DNA of 64,000 nucleotides from Sphingomonas sp. IC081 (GTDB lineage Bacteria; Pseudomonadota; Alphaproteobacteria; Sphingomonadales; Sphingomonadaceae). The notes under the pieces are model-generated. The model was not told where the DNA came from, did no database searches, and saw only the letters and a list, made by a program, of their open reading frames with translations. Numbering within the stretch: position 1 is the stretch's first letter; each line of letters begins with the position of its first letter. Location: contig NZ_CP029762.1 of the NCBI RefSeq assembly GCF_006874585.1, forward strand, positions 917,107-981,106, given 5' to 3'. The translations under genes were made by a program, and so were the position numbers. This document shows positions 1-6,848 of this stretch, piece after piece.

Positions 1-57
1 CTGCGCAAGGCATCGGCGTATTTTGCGCTGGCGGAGCTCGACCGCCGCGAGAGGTGA
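1..57 (+). pseudogene. IS3-family OrfA, C-terminal end (partial at window edge)
   Basis: The last 18 codons read LRKASAYFALAELDRRER then TGA at 55-57. The ASAYFA-AELD ending is typical of IS3 OrfA, the helix-turn-helix/leucine-zipper half of the transposase that is joined to OrfB by frameshifting. The next frame starts inside this stop region (GTG at 54, ATG at 57 and 60), as is normal in this family. Only the 3' end is in view, so the state of the rest of orfA is unknown. Confidence 0.75.
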
Positions 58-548
58 TGATGTCGTTCATCGACGCGCATCGCGAGGACTTGGGTATCGA
101 GCCGATCTGCCGCGAACTGGCGATCGCCCCGTCCTCCTATCGTGAACATGCTGCCCGTCTGGCCGACCCCGCCAGGCGTTCAGCACGTGCCCGGCGCGAT
201 GACGACATGCGCGAGCTGCCAGAGAAACTCCGTCAGTCACTCACGTGGGACCAAGGTGCCGAGATGGCCCAGCACGCAACGCTCCGGGTCGACAGTGGAC
301 TGAAAATCTACTTCTGCGATCCGCAAAGCCCATGGCAGCGTGGCTCAAATGAAAACACCAACGGCCTGCTCCGCCAATACTTCCCGAAGGGCACCGATCT
401 CAGCCGGCACTCGATACCAGAACTCGAAGCAGTTGCTCACGCCATGAACACGCGCCCGCGTAAGACGCTCGGATGGAAGACACCTGCAGAAGTCCTCGAC
501 CAGTTCCTCGCCCCGCAGCAGGAAGCAGGTGTTGCGACGACCGATTGA
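54..548 (+). pseudogene. Chimeric ORF: IS3 OrfB N-terminus fused to IS30 transposase C-terminus
   Basis: The 164-residue open frame joins two transposase families. Residues 1 to about 52 (SFIDAHRE, EPICRELAIAPSSYREHAAR) are the N-terminal helix-turn-helix of IS3 OrfB. From about residue 54 (LPEKLRQSLTWDQGAEM, CDPQSPWQRGSNENTNGLLR) it is the C-terminal catalytic half of an IS30 transposase, with the later Asp and Glu of its DDE triad. The first catalytic Asp and the IS30 DNA-binding domain are missing, as is the IS3 catalytic core. The junction is near 208-214 and keeps frame. Most simply, an IS30 inserted in orfB and a deletion then removed its left part with some orfB. A functional transposase is not expected; a DNA-binding fusion product is possible but speculative. 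Confidence 0.8.
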
Positions 549-639
549 ATCCGCCCAATACCTTGCCATGAACTACACCCAGCGCCTTGCCGAAGCCAAC
601 CTGGTTCCTTCAGTCGGCAGTGTCGGGGACTCTTACGAC
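549..639 (+). pseudogene. IS3 OrfB middle fragment between IS30 and IS110
   Basis: From about 556 the sequence reads AQYLAMNYTQRLAEANL then PSVGSVGDSYD, the conserved stretch of IS3 OrfB before NALAETINGLYK. It stops at GAC (637-639), where IS110 begins; the reading resumes at AAC (1925-1927). The first few bases (549 to about 556) are probably the end of the IS30 element. Confidence 0.8.
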
Positions 640-644
640 TGTGA

Positions 645-835
645 GAAGATGCGTGCAGTCTGGAAGGTCTGACCCGTGCTTACGACTGACCACGTGTCAT
701 GGCGTTGATCTGTCGGCCCTCCAGGCTGCACCCGGGGCGTCGCGAAACGTGACTTGATAGGAGCCTGAGGGAGTGCCGTCCCGTCACAGTCCTGTCCGCT
801 CGCGAAGGGCCTTCGGGTTCCACCCGCCTGGAGGA
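645..835 (+). ncRNA. Candidate IS110 bridge RNA (guide RNA)
   Basis: IS110 recombinases use a structured RNA from the element's non-coding end, with one loop reading the target and one reading the donor. Four guides can be read here. CTTACGACTG at 679-688 repeats the left flank (632-641). GCGTTGAT at 702-709 is the reverse complement of the right junction (1922-1929). ATAGGAGC at 757-764 repeats the element's right end (1914-1921). TCACAG at 784-789 is the reverse complement of the left junction (639-644). Order and polarity (left guide same-sense, right guide antisense, target loop before donor loop) match the IS621 bridge RNA. Ends of the RNA are approximate. Confidence 0.75.
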
Positions 836-840
836 CCAAT

Positions 841-1908
841 ATGCATGATATCACACCAGACGCCGTCGTCATCGGCATCGACACCCATAAAGACGTTCAC
901 GTCGCGGTCGCGATCAACGGATTGGGCGCGCGGCTTGCCACAGCATCGTTCCCGGTAACCAGCAAGGGCTATCGCCAGGTAGCAGCTTGGGCAACCGAGC
1001 ACGGAACCGTGCACGCGTTCGGTATCGAAGGAACTGGCTCATACGGTGCCGGCCTCGCACGTGCGTTGGCTGCGAAGGGTTGGCGCGTCATTGAGGTCGG
1101 CCGGATCAACCGGCAGCTCCGGCGTCGATATGGCAAGACCGATACCGTGGATGCCGAGTCTGCTGCAAGGGCCGTGCTTGCGGGTGACGCTGGCGGTGAG
1201 CCCAAGCTCGGTGATGGCACCGTCGAAATGATCCGTCACCTCAAGATCGCCCGCGACACCGCGCTCAAAGCGCGAACACAAGCCATGGTCACGCTCAAGA
1301 CAATGCTGGTGAACGCGCCCCAGGCGTTGCGCGAGCGGTTCATCAGCATGACCGGCAAGATGACGCTTATCCACGCGATCGCAGCGCTGCGCCCGGGGGC
1401 ACTGCTATCCACCACTGCATCGGCGAAGATGGCGCTACGCGCATTGGCGAACCGATGGCTGATGCTGGATGCCGAGATCAAAGAGCACGAAGCCGTCCTC
1501 GAGCAGTTGGTGCGTGCCCACGCACCGGCATTGATGGATGCGCCTGGCGTGTCGACCGGTACCATCGCCGACATGCTCATTGTCTTGGGCGACAATCCTC
1601 AGCGGATCCGATCCGAGGCCGCGTTCGCCAAGCTATGCGGCGTGTGCCCCGTGCCGGCATCAAGTGGCAAGACCAACCGTCACCGGCTCAACCGCGGTGG
1701 CAACCGGCGGGCGAATGCGGCTCTGTACCGCGTCGCCTTGGTTCGCATGCGCCACCATCCGCCGACCCGCGAATATATCCAGCGCCGAACCGCCGAAGGC
1801 AAGTCACCTCGCGAAATCCGGCGGTGCCTCAAGCGCTACATCGCTCGCGAAATCTACCAACACCTTTGCACTGAAAAGCCGCTCCCAGCAGCCGCGAAAG
1901 GCTCTTGA
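841..1908 (+). CDS. IS110-family transposase (DEDD recombinase)
   Basis: The 355-residue protein has the normal IS110 length. The N-terminal RuvC-like DEDD domain begins VVIGIDTHKDVHVAV (first Asp), followed by GIEGTGSYGAGLARAL (Glu) and the KTDTVDAESAA motif (Asp-Asp). A coiled region leads to the C-terminal Tnp20 domain, DAPGVSTGTIADMLI with the catalytic-Ser context KLCGVCPVPASSGKTNRHRLNRGG (given in part). The start ATG at 841 follows GGAGGACCAAT. No frameshift or stop is seen, so the element is potentially active. The guide RNA lies in the leader just upstream, so transposase and RNA probably come from one transcript. Confidence 0.93.
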   Translation: MHDITPDAVVIGIDTHKDVHVAVAINGLGARLATASFPVTSKGYRQVAAWATEHGTVHAFGIEGTGSYGAGLARALAAKGWRVIEVGRINRQLRRRYGKTDTVDAESAARAVLAGDAGGEPKLGDGTVEMIRHLKIARDTALKARTQAMVTLKTMLVNAPQALRERFISMTGKMTLIHAIAALRPGALLSTTASAKMALRALANRWLMLDAEIKEHEAVLEQLVRAHAPALMDAPGVSTGTIADMLIVLGDNPQRIRSEAAFAKLCGVCPVPASSGKTNRHRLNRGGNRRANAALYRVALVRMRHHPPTREYIQRRTAEGKSPREIRRCLKRYIAREIYQHLCTEKPLPAAAKGS

Positions 1909-1924
1909 CCAACATAGGAGCATC

Positions 1925-2140
1925 AACGCTTTGGCCGAAACAATCAATGGTCTCTACAAGGCAGAGGTAATCTGGCGCCAGCGCTCCTGGCCGAGTGCAT
2001 CGGCCGTCGAAATGGCCACCTTGCGCTGGGTCCACTGGTACAACGAGCATCGCCTCTTCGGTCCCATCGGCTACATTCCGCCCGCCGAGGCAGAGGCAAA
2101 TTACTATGCAGCCATCGAGACCCTCGATATGGCTGCCTGA
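1925..2140 (+). pseudogene. IS3 OrfB C-terminal fragment right of IS110
   Basis: The frame resumes with NALAETINGLYKAEVI and continues through VHWYNEHRLFGPIGYIPP to AEAEANYYAAIETLDMAA and a TGA stop. This is the C-terminal third of IS3 OrfB with the catalytic Glu region (LAETINGLYK). It has no start of its own and is cut from the rest of orfB by the IS110. Confidence 0.88.
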
Positions 2141-2152
2141 GCCAAACCGGAT

Positions 2153-2179
2153 AGCCTCCGGAAAACCCGGGGCGCTTCA
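2153..2179 (+). repeat. Right terminal inverted repeat of the IS3 element
   Basis: AGCCTCCGGAAAACCCGGGG then CGCTTCA lies 13 bp past the orfB stop and ends in TCA. This has the position and composition of an IS3-family right end. The partner repeat is outside the window to the left. Confidence 0.65.
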
Positions 2180-2230
2180 CTCCCCAAGGGAGACCGCGAG
2201 CGGGAGGGAATGGTTCCGCGCCGGAGACGC

Positions 2231-2317
2231 GCTCAGAGGCCGTTTGGAAATTCGCGAAAAGCGCATTGCACGCCGCCAGCCTTCAAAATGCCCTGCCGGG
2301 CATTTTCCAGACAGACT
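2231..2317. repeat. Two facing units of the dispersed 3'-hairpin repeat
   Basis: Unit one (2231-2258, plus sense) has the flank CTCAGAGGCCGTTTGG and stem AAATTCGCG but a degenerate right arm; the gene it once followed is lost at the IS3 boundary. Unit two (about 2278-2317, minus sense) has stem AAAATGCCC/GGGCATTTT and directly abuts the parB stop codon. They may act as facing transcription terminators. The consensus is described in the findings. Confidence 0.6.
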
Positions 2318-3373
2318 TCAATCCTCGCTGGCCAAGTCCTCGGCCAAGGCTCCATAGGGCGCTTGATCGGGCGTTTCATCAAGCGCGCCCTCCCGCGCCT
2401 CGCGCAGCGCCCGCTCGACCGCCTCCAGCACCCCGGCCAGCCCGCTGCCTTCGGCAACGAGAATCTCGACGGCCAGCCCCTCGCGCACATGGCGCAGGCG
2501 GCCGATCCGCGATCCGTCCAGCTCGATCGCCTGTTCGGCCTCGCGCAAGCGATCGGTCGTCTTGCCGGCCTGCTTGAGCCGTGCCAGCACGCTGGCCGCG
2601 GGGATCAGCCGCTCGCCAGTGGCGGCCAGCTTCTGCTGCTCCTCGGCGATGCCACGGGCCGCGCAGAGCACATGTTCGCGCTGCTGGGCCCGGCGCAGCA
2701 GCGGCGTCAGCACCTCGGAATGGCGGACGCGCAGTTCGTCCTTGGTGGCGAAGGCGTCTACCACCTCGTCCGGCATCTGTGCCAACGCCAGCAGGCGACT
2801 GAGCTGGCTGTTCGACAACCCGAGTGCTTCTGCCATGCGCGACTGGACGCCGCCGTAGAAACGATCGACCGCATTCTGATAGCTGCGCGCGCGATCGATC
2901 TCGGTGATGTCCTGACGTTCACGGTTCTCGATATCGGCAAGGCGGAACGCCTCTTCGTCCGACAGGTCGACGATCAGCGCGTTCAGGCGGATTTCCGGCC
3001 GCCCGTTGTGATTGAGCCAGTCTATCGCGAAACGGCGCCGGCTCCCGACCAGCAACTGGTAGGGCAGGTCGGCGCCCGGAGGGTTGCGGCGGACCAGGAC
3101 GGGGATGCGATTGCCGTCTTCCAGCGCGATGGAATCGATCAGCGAGCGGCAACTATCGGCAGAGAGGCCCGGCACGTCGCGCGGGTTGCCGTCCCACACG
3201 CTGCAATCCGACGGCCGCATCGAGATCGCCCCGCGCGAACGGGTATTGTCCTGCACGAAATCCGACAGGCGCGCATCCAGCCGCGACAGCGCCGCGGCAT
3301 CCGCAGGCCGCAATTCGGCCGGGGCAGGTTCGTAGGACAGGGTTGCGAGAATATCCTTGAGAAAACCTGCCAT
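2318..3373 (-). CDS. ParB/RepB-like partition protein (no ParA neighbour)
   Basis: The start ATG at 3373 follows GGAGGGTTTG; an upstream ATG at 3409 lacks a ribosome site. The protein has 351 residues. It has a ParB/sulfiredoxin-fold N-terminal domain (GNPRDVPGLS, YQLLVGSRRRFAIDWL, corresponding to the GERRxRA box) and a central helix-turn-helix (MAEALGLSNSQLSRLLALA) as in plasmid RepB/ParB centromere-binding proteins. The charged C-terminus would be the dimerisation region. ParB proteins bind parS, hydrolyse CTP and work with a ParA ATPase on DNA segregation. No parA lies upstream (only 235 bp, then an unrelated autotransporter) or downstream (IS remnants), so it may be an orphan or a ParB-like regulator. 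I saw no parS-type palindrome nearby. Confidence 0.85.
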   Translation of the reverse strand: MAGFLKDILATLSYEPAPAELRPADAAALSRLDARLSDFVQDNTRSRGAISMRPSDCSVWDGNPRDVPGLSADSCRSLIDSIALEDGNRIPVLVRRNPPGADLPYQLLVGSRRRFAIDWLNHNGRPEIRLNALIVDLSDEEAFRLADIENRERQDITEIDRARSYQNAVDRFYGGVQSRMAEALGLSNSQLSRLLALAQMPDEVVDAFATKDELRVRHSEVLTPLLRRAQQREHVLCAARGIAEEQQKLAATGERLIPAASVLARLKQAGKTTDRLREAEQAIELDGSRIGRLRHVREGLAVEILVAEGSGLAGVLEAVERALREAREGALDETPDQAPYGALAEDLASED

Positions 3374-3991
3374 CAAACCCTCCGATGGTGCGCTGAAAAA
3401 CCCGCACAAGGCGCCAGATCGGGACCGCCTGCCCCGCGCTTCGCGGCATTGCCGCCCCCTGGCCCGCCGATGATACCGCCTCGCAGCGCCGGTGCTGCCC
3501 GAAACTGTGTTCGTTTCGACTGCATTTTCGGTGGACGCTTGCGGTATCGGGCGGCGCGGGAACCTGCCGCGCCGCCCAGCCCGTTCGGTGGTGCGACCCG
3601 AGGGCTATTCAGAACCGCCTGCTGGCCGTGATCGCCAGCCCATGCACATGGCGATCGGCGGCAAATTCGCCCGAATAGGCAAGCCTTATGCTTATCCGCT
3701 CGCCGCTCGCCGCGGACAGTCCCGCCTTCACGACGGCGACGTCGCGGGCATACTGTGCCCCGGGCAAGACAAAGATCGGCGTATCACCGCCGGCAAACAC
3801 GGCTTCGATCCGGCTATCGGGATGGCCGCGCAATTCGCGTTGCCATTGTGCCTCGACGTTCGGCCTTACGGTCCACGAACCTGTTCGGGCCTTGGTCGAG
3901 GCACGCAGGCCAATGCTGCTGCGAACGGACTGCGTCTTGTACTGCGCCACGGCCAGAGCGGCCGCACCACCGTGTTCGACAAAGCCGCTTA

Positions 3992-4921
3992 GAGCCCGAT
4001 CCAAAAGTTGTTGAGCAATACCAGCATGTTATGATTCACGCCGTCCTTGCGAGAGATGGAGTGATCAATGGCATGGACTGGCATTGCTCGAGAGGAGCAT
4101 AGCCGCAAGGGACTGCGTTATCCAAGCGACATGACGGATAAGGAGTGGGCGCTGGTGGCCCCGTTCATTCCCCCGGCAAAGCAAGGCGGTCGGCGGCGCA
4201 GCACGAATATGCGCGAAGTGGCCAACGCGCTGCTCTATCTGGCTTCGGCCGGGTGTGCCTGGCGCCTGCTGCCCAAGTGCTTTCCACCGGTCTCGACGGT
4301 TCGGCGCTATTTCTACGCCTGGCGTAACGCGGGATTGTTCGAGGTGATGAACACGCTGCTGGTCATGAACCTGCGAGAGATCGAGGGGCGCGAAGCCTCT
4401 CCCAGTGCGGGCATCATCGATAGCCAGAGCGTGAAAACGACCGAAAGCGGCGGCCCGAGTGGATATGACGCGGGCAAGAAAGTCAAAGGCCGCAAGCGTC
4501 ATATCCTGACCGACACCTCCGGTTTTCTGATCTCCATCCTCGTGCACACCGCCGATATTCAGGACCGTGATGGCGCCGTCGACGTGCTCAAAGGCATATG
4601 CCAGCGCTTCCCCTGGCTGCGCCATATCTTCGCCGATGGTGGCTACGCCGGAGACAAGCTCAGGAGAGCACTCGCCAAAGTCGGGAATTGGGTAATCGAG
4701 ATCATCAAGCGTTCCGACAAGGCCGAGGGCTTCGAAGTCCTCCCGCGCCGCTGGGTCGTCGAGCGCACGTTCGCCTGGCTGGGGCGGTGCCGCCGCCTCG
4801 CAAAGGACTGGGAGGCGACCATCGCCTCGTCTACCGCCTGGGCCACGATCGCTTCTATCCGCATGCTCATCCGCAGAACCGCAAGATATTGCTACGCTTG
4901 AGACACTTTTGAATCGGGCTC
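3992..4921 (+). mobile_element. IS5-family insertion sequence (IS1031-like size and target)
   Basis: The element is 930 bp with imperfect terminal inverted repeats: GAGCCCGATCCAAAAGTTG on the left against GAGCCCGATTCAAAAGTGTC read from the right end. A TTA direct repeat flanks it (3989-3991 and 4922-4924), fitting the TNA duplication of the IS1031 subgroup of IS5. It carries one complete transposase gene and interrupts the autotransporter on the other strand. Confidence 0.88.
4068..4901 (+). CDS. IS5-family transposase
   Basis: The 277-residue protein has the usual length. The N-terminal DUF4096-type domain (YPSDMTDKEWALVAPFIPP, LLYLASAGCAWRLLPK) is followed by a DDE domain: Asp in SAGIIDSQSVKTTES, Asp in IFADGGYAGDKL, Glu in RRWVVERTFAWLGRCRRL. 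The start ATG at 4068 has GGAG about 10 bases upstream. The coding frame is intact and fills the element, so it may still be mobile. Confidence 0.93.
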   Translation: MAWTGIAREEHSRKGLRYPSDMTDKEWALVAPFIPPAKQGGRRRSTNMREVANALLYLASAGCAWRLLPKCFPPVSTVRRYFYAWRNAGLFEVMNTLLVMNLREIEGREASPSAGIIDSQSVKTTESGGPSGYDAGKKVKGRKRHILTDTSGFLISILVHTADIQDRDGAVDVLKGICQRFPWLRHIFADGGYAGDKLRRALAKVGNWVIEIIKRSDKAEGFEVLPRRWVVERTFAWLGRCRRLAKDWEATIASSTAWATIASIRMLIRRTARYCYA

Positions 4922-5765
4922 TTACATCAGCATAGCGGTAGTGCAGCCCGGCGAAGGGTTGCGCCCGAAGGGCGCCGAACTGCAGGATGCTACCAGCCTC
5001 GACGGTTGCGGCGGCGTTGTCTCCGCTCACGTTTGTCCTCAGCTGGTCGGAAAAGCCGCTCCAGCTGATCTGCCGGCGAAGCTTGTAATAACTGCGATTA
5101 TAGACAGAAGTCGCGTCGATATAGAACGTGTTGGTCGAATAGCTGGCGTAAGGACCGATATCGACGTTGAACTGCGTGATCCGGGGGTGCTGCGACCGGT
5201 CGAGGTTGGCATCGATGCCGTCGATCCCCAGCGTTGCCCCCAGAATCAGGCCTTTCGCCGGCGAGACATCCAGGCCGGAGCGGATCGACCGGCTGTCCGA
5301 ATTGGCCGCGGGCCGGTCGATCCGCTGCTTGTAGGCAGCCTGCTTGAGCCCGAAGCTGAGCATGAAGCGAACCGTCTGGTCGGCAGGCGGCGGCGGCGCC
5401 GCCGCCGCGTCCCACGCCTGTTCGCGCCGCTCGGCCAGATAGCCCCGGATCTCGCTATCGCTGGCATCCATCGACTGGATCGCCAGTCGCGGCAAGAGCC
5501 GGTAATTGCGCGGCGAAAGCTGGCCCAGCGCATCGGCGCGCTCCGCCGAACTGCCCAGGCCGTCGATCGCTGCGAGCATGTCGCCATAAACGGTCGTGTC
5601 GGGGCTGGCGATGCTGTCCAGAGCGCCGGCCACGGCGCCTTGCGCGGGGGTTGCCGCATCCTCGCCATAAGTGGCGGCCTGCGCCGCGCTTCCCAGCGAA
5701 ACCGCTGCCATCAGCGACAAGGCCGCCACCGCGCTGCGCTGGAAAAAGATGGTATCGAAGCGCAA

Positions 5766-6157
5766 GTTCGCCTCCTTCCATGGAGCGTTTTCCAGTCCGG
5801 CAGGAACACCGGTTTGGAAAACGCGAAAGACCGCCAGACCATGATCCGGATGCCCGCGGCAACCTTCACGATAAGGACAGATGATCGGCAATATTTACAA
5901 TGAAGCAACGTGAATTGAATTCTGATCGGATGGTTATTATTGATCAATACTTACAACAATCATCGATAACGCCGCGATAATTTCGCAATATCGTTCGTAA
6001 TCCCGCTGATCGCGGAAAGATTCCAGAGCCTTTGCGCTCCACCGGCATTCCTTGCGCGCGCCCCTCGCCATGGCCGAAAAAAATACCGTCGATCCGGTTC
6101 CATTTTTTTCGTGGCACCGCGAAACCCAGATCCATCCCGTCGCGGCCATGATCCGGC
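5766..6157. other. Intergenic region upstream of the autotransporter
   Basis: Nothing coding is supported here. CGTTTTCCA and TGGAAAACG form an inverted repeat at 5786-5794/5815-5823, immediately upstream of the autotransporter ribosome site, perhaps an operator or leader hairpin. About 5885-6000 is markedly AT-rich for this genome (TGAATTGAATTCTGATCGG, GGTTATTATTGATCAATAC) and is the likely promoter region. Short ORFs here have no recognisable features. Confidence 0.5.
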
Positions 6158-6201
6158 ACCAGCGCTCAAAATGCCCTTTCGGGCATTTTTCAAACGGACC
6201 C
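6158..6201 (-). repeat. 3'-hairpin repeat unit after the 2OG oxygenase gene
   Basis: On the minus strand the stop codon is followed by GGGTCCGTTTGAAAAATGCC, then CGAAAGGGCATTTTGAGCGC and TGGTGCC. The stem AAAATGCCC/GGGCATTTT has loop GAAA or similar. This is one of the best copies of the dispersed family and probably the transcription terminator of the oxygenase gene. Confidence 0.7.
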
Positions 6202-6762
6202 TCAACGCCAGTTCGGGCCTTCGATCCAGGTCACCAGGCTCTTGCGGCTACCCTGGCTGACGGACAGCACACGGTGCTGGAGAAACGAGGGAAAGATCAG
6301 CAGGCTGCCGCGATCGGCAAAGGTCGGCCCGGGGTTCTGGATGCCGAAGAACTCGAACTGCCCTCCATCGTAATCGCCGGGTGCCGAAAGCTGCACAACA
6401 ACCGAAAGCTTGCGCGCGAACGGACGGTTCGATTCCAGCCAGACATCCTGATGCCAGTCGTAATGCCCCTTGTTTGTCGCGTGGTACTCGGTGAACTGCA
6501 GTTCGAACGGCGCAACGATGTCGGCACCGAAGTTCGAGCGGTTCGACGACTGCACAAAGGACATGATGCGCGAGACGATGTCCTTCTCCCGCCCCGCATC
6601 GAACCAGCGGATGGTCGAACTGCGCTGGATGTGATCGCTGCGCAGGTCCGCCGCAAAACCGACCGTCGCGTCCTGCGGAGCGTAATGCGCCGCGCGATTG
6701 ACGATCGCGTCACACTCCGCATCGCTCAGCGCCTTTGGCCAGACTTCCCAGACGTTTTTCAT
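6202..6762 (-). CDS. 2-oxoglutarate/Fe(II)-dependent oxygenase (prolyl hydroxylase type)
   Basis: The 186-residue protein starts at ATG 6762 behind GGGAGGGGAA. It is a compact double-stranded beta-helix hydroxylase. The metal triad is visible: HxD in GHYDWHQDVWLE and the distal His in PSFLQHRVLSVSQG. The 2-oxoglutarate Arg is in GSRKSLVTWIEGPNW. FELQFTEYHATNKGHYDWHQ matches the P4H-like/PiuC-type pattern. The substrate is unknown; relatives hydroxylate proteins or siderophore-linked peptides. It follows the TpsB gene by 87 bp on the same strand, so co-transcription is possible, but the functional link is unclear. It ends in a hairpin repeat. Confidence 0.87.
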   Translation of the reverse strand: MKNVWEVWPKALSDAECDAIVNRAAHYAPQDATVGFAADLRSDHIQRSSTIRWFDAGREKDIVSRIMSFVQSSNRSNFGADIVAPFELQFTEYHATNKGHYDWHQDVWLESNRPFARKLSVVVQLSAPGDYDGGQFEFFGIQNPGPTFADRGSLLIFPSFLQHRVLSVSQGSRKSLVTWIEGPNWR

Positions 6763-6848
6763 TTCCCCTCCCACATCACAACTTTTCCTCATCGGACCAT
6801 CGTCGATCCGGGACGCCGCTCAACCGTTTTGCGTATACGCAAAAGCGT

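Larger units (their letters stand above)
640..1924 (+). mobile_element. IS110-family insertion sequence, apparently intact, inserted in IS3 orfB
   Basis: Ends are set by the interrupted IS3 reading frame: ...GGGGACTCTTACGAC at 625-639 on the left and AACGCTTTGGCC from 1925 on the right rejoin to give the expected GDSYD-NALAE. The element is therefore about 1,285 bp with one ambiguous base (a C at 639 or 1924). There are no terminal inverted repeats and no clear target duplication, as expected for IS110. It carries a leader of about 200 bp with a candidate bridge RNA, followed by one transposase gene. Confidence 0.85.
1..2179 (+). mobile_element. IS3-family element, nested and rearranged (left end outside window)
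   Basis: An IS3-type element enters from the left edge. Its pieces read in order: the orfA tail, the orfB start, an IS30 transposase tail, orfB middle codons, a complete IS110 element, and the orfB end. A GC-rich terminal repeat at 2153-2179 ends in the usual TCA. The pieces are in one orientation and, apart from the missing orfB centre, collinear with an IS3 orfB. They therefore look like sequential insertions plus one deletion rather than separate elements. No piece of the IS3 can still make a working transposase. Confidence 0.8.
3609..5765 (-). pseudogene. Autotransporter beta-barrel protein, disrupted by an IS5-type element
   Basis: Reading from 5765, a TTG start follows GGAGGCGAAC. It begins MRFDTIFFQRSAVAALSLMA with a signal peptide ending at SAAQA. 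A short passenger leads into an autotransporter barrel (FMLSFGLKQAAYKQ, GLILGATLGIDGI, NVDIGPYASYSTNTFYID, FAGLHYRYADV). The frame is broken at the IS (3992-4921) and resumes as LSGFVEHGGAAALAVAQYKT to a C-terminal HGLAITASRRF. Removing the IS and one target duplication restores an open frame of about 400 residues, so this is a recent knockout. The last residue is Phe, as outer-membrane barrel proteins prefer. No passenger function is recognisable. Confidence 0.82.

Noticed and set aside
3374..3608. A possible parA remnant upstream of parB
   Set aside because: No Walker motif or open frame of ParA type in either strand; the autotransporter end follows directly.
2210..3631. 473-codon plus-strand frame over parB
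   Set aside because: Antisense to a well-supported ParB gene; Arg/Ala/Gln-rich with no domain.
4941..5903. 320-codon plus-strand frame over the autotransporter
   Set aside because: Antisense to signal peptide and barrel sequence; no ribosome site or recognisable fold.
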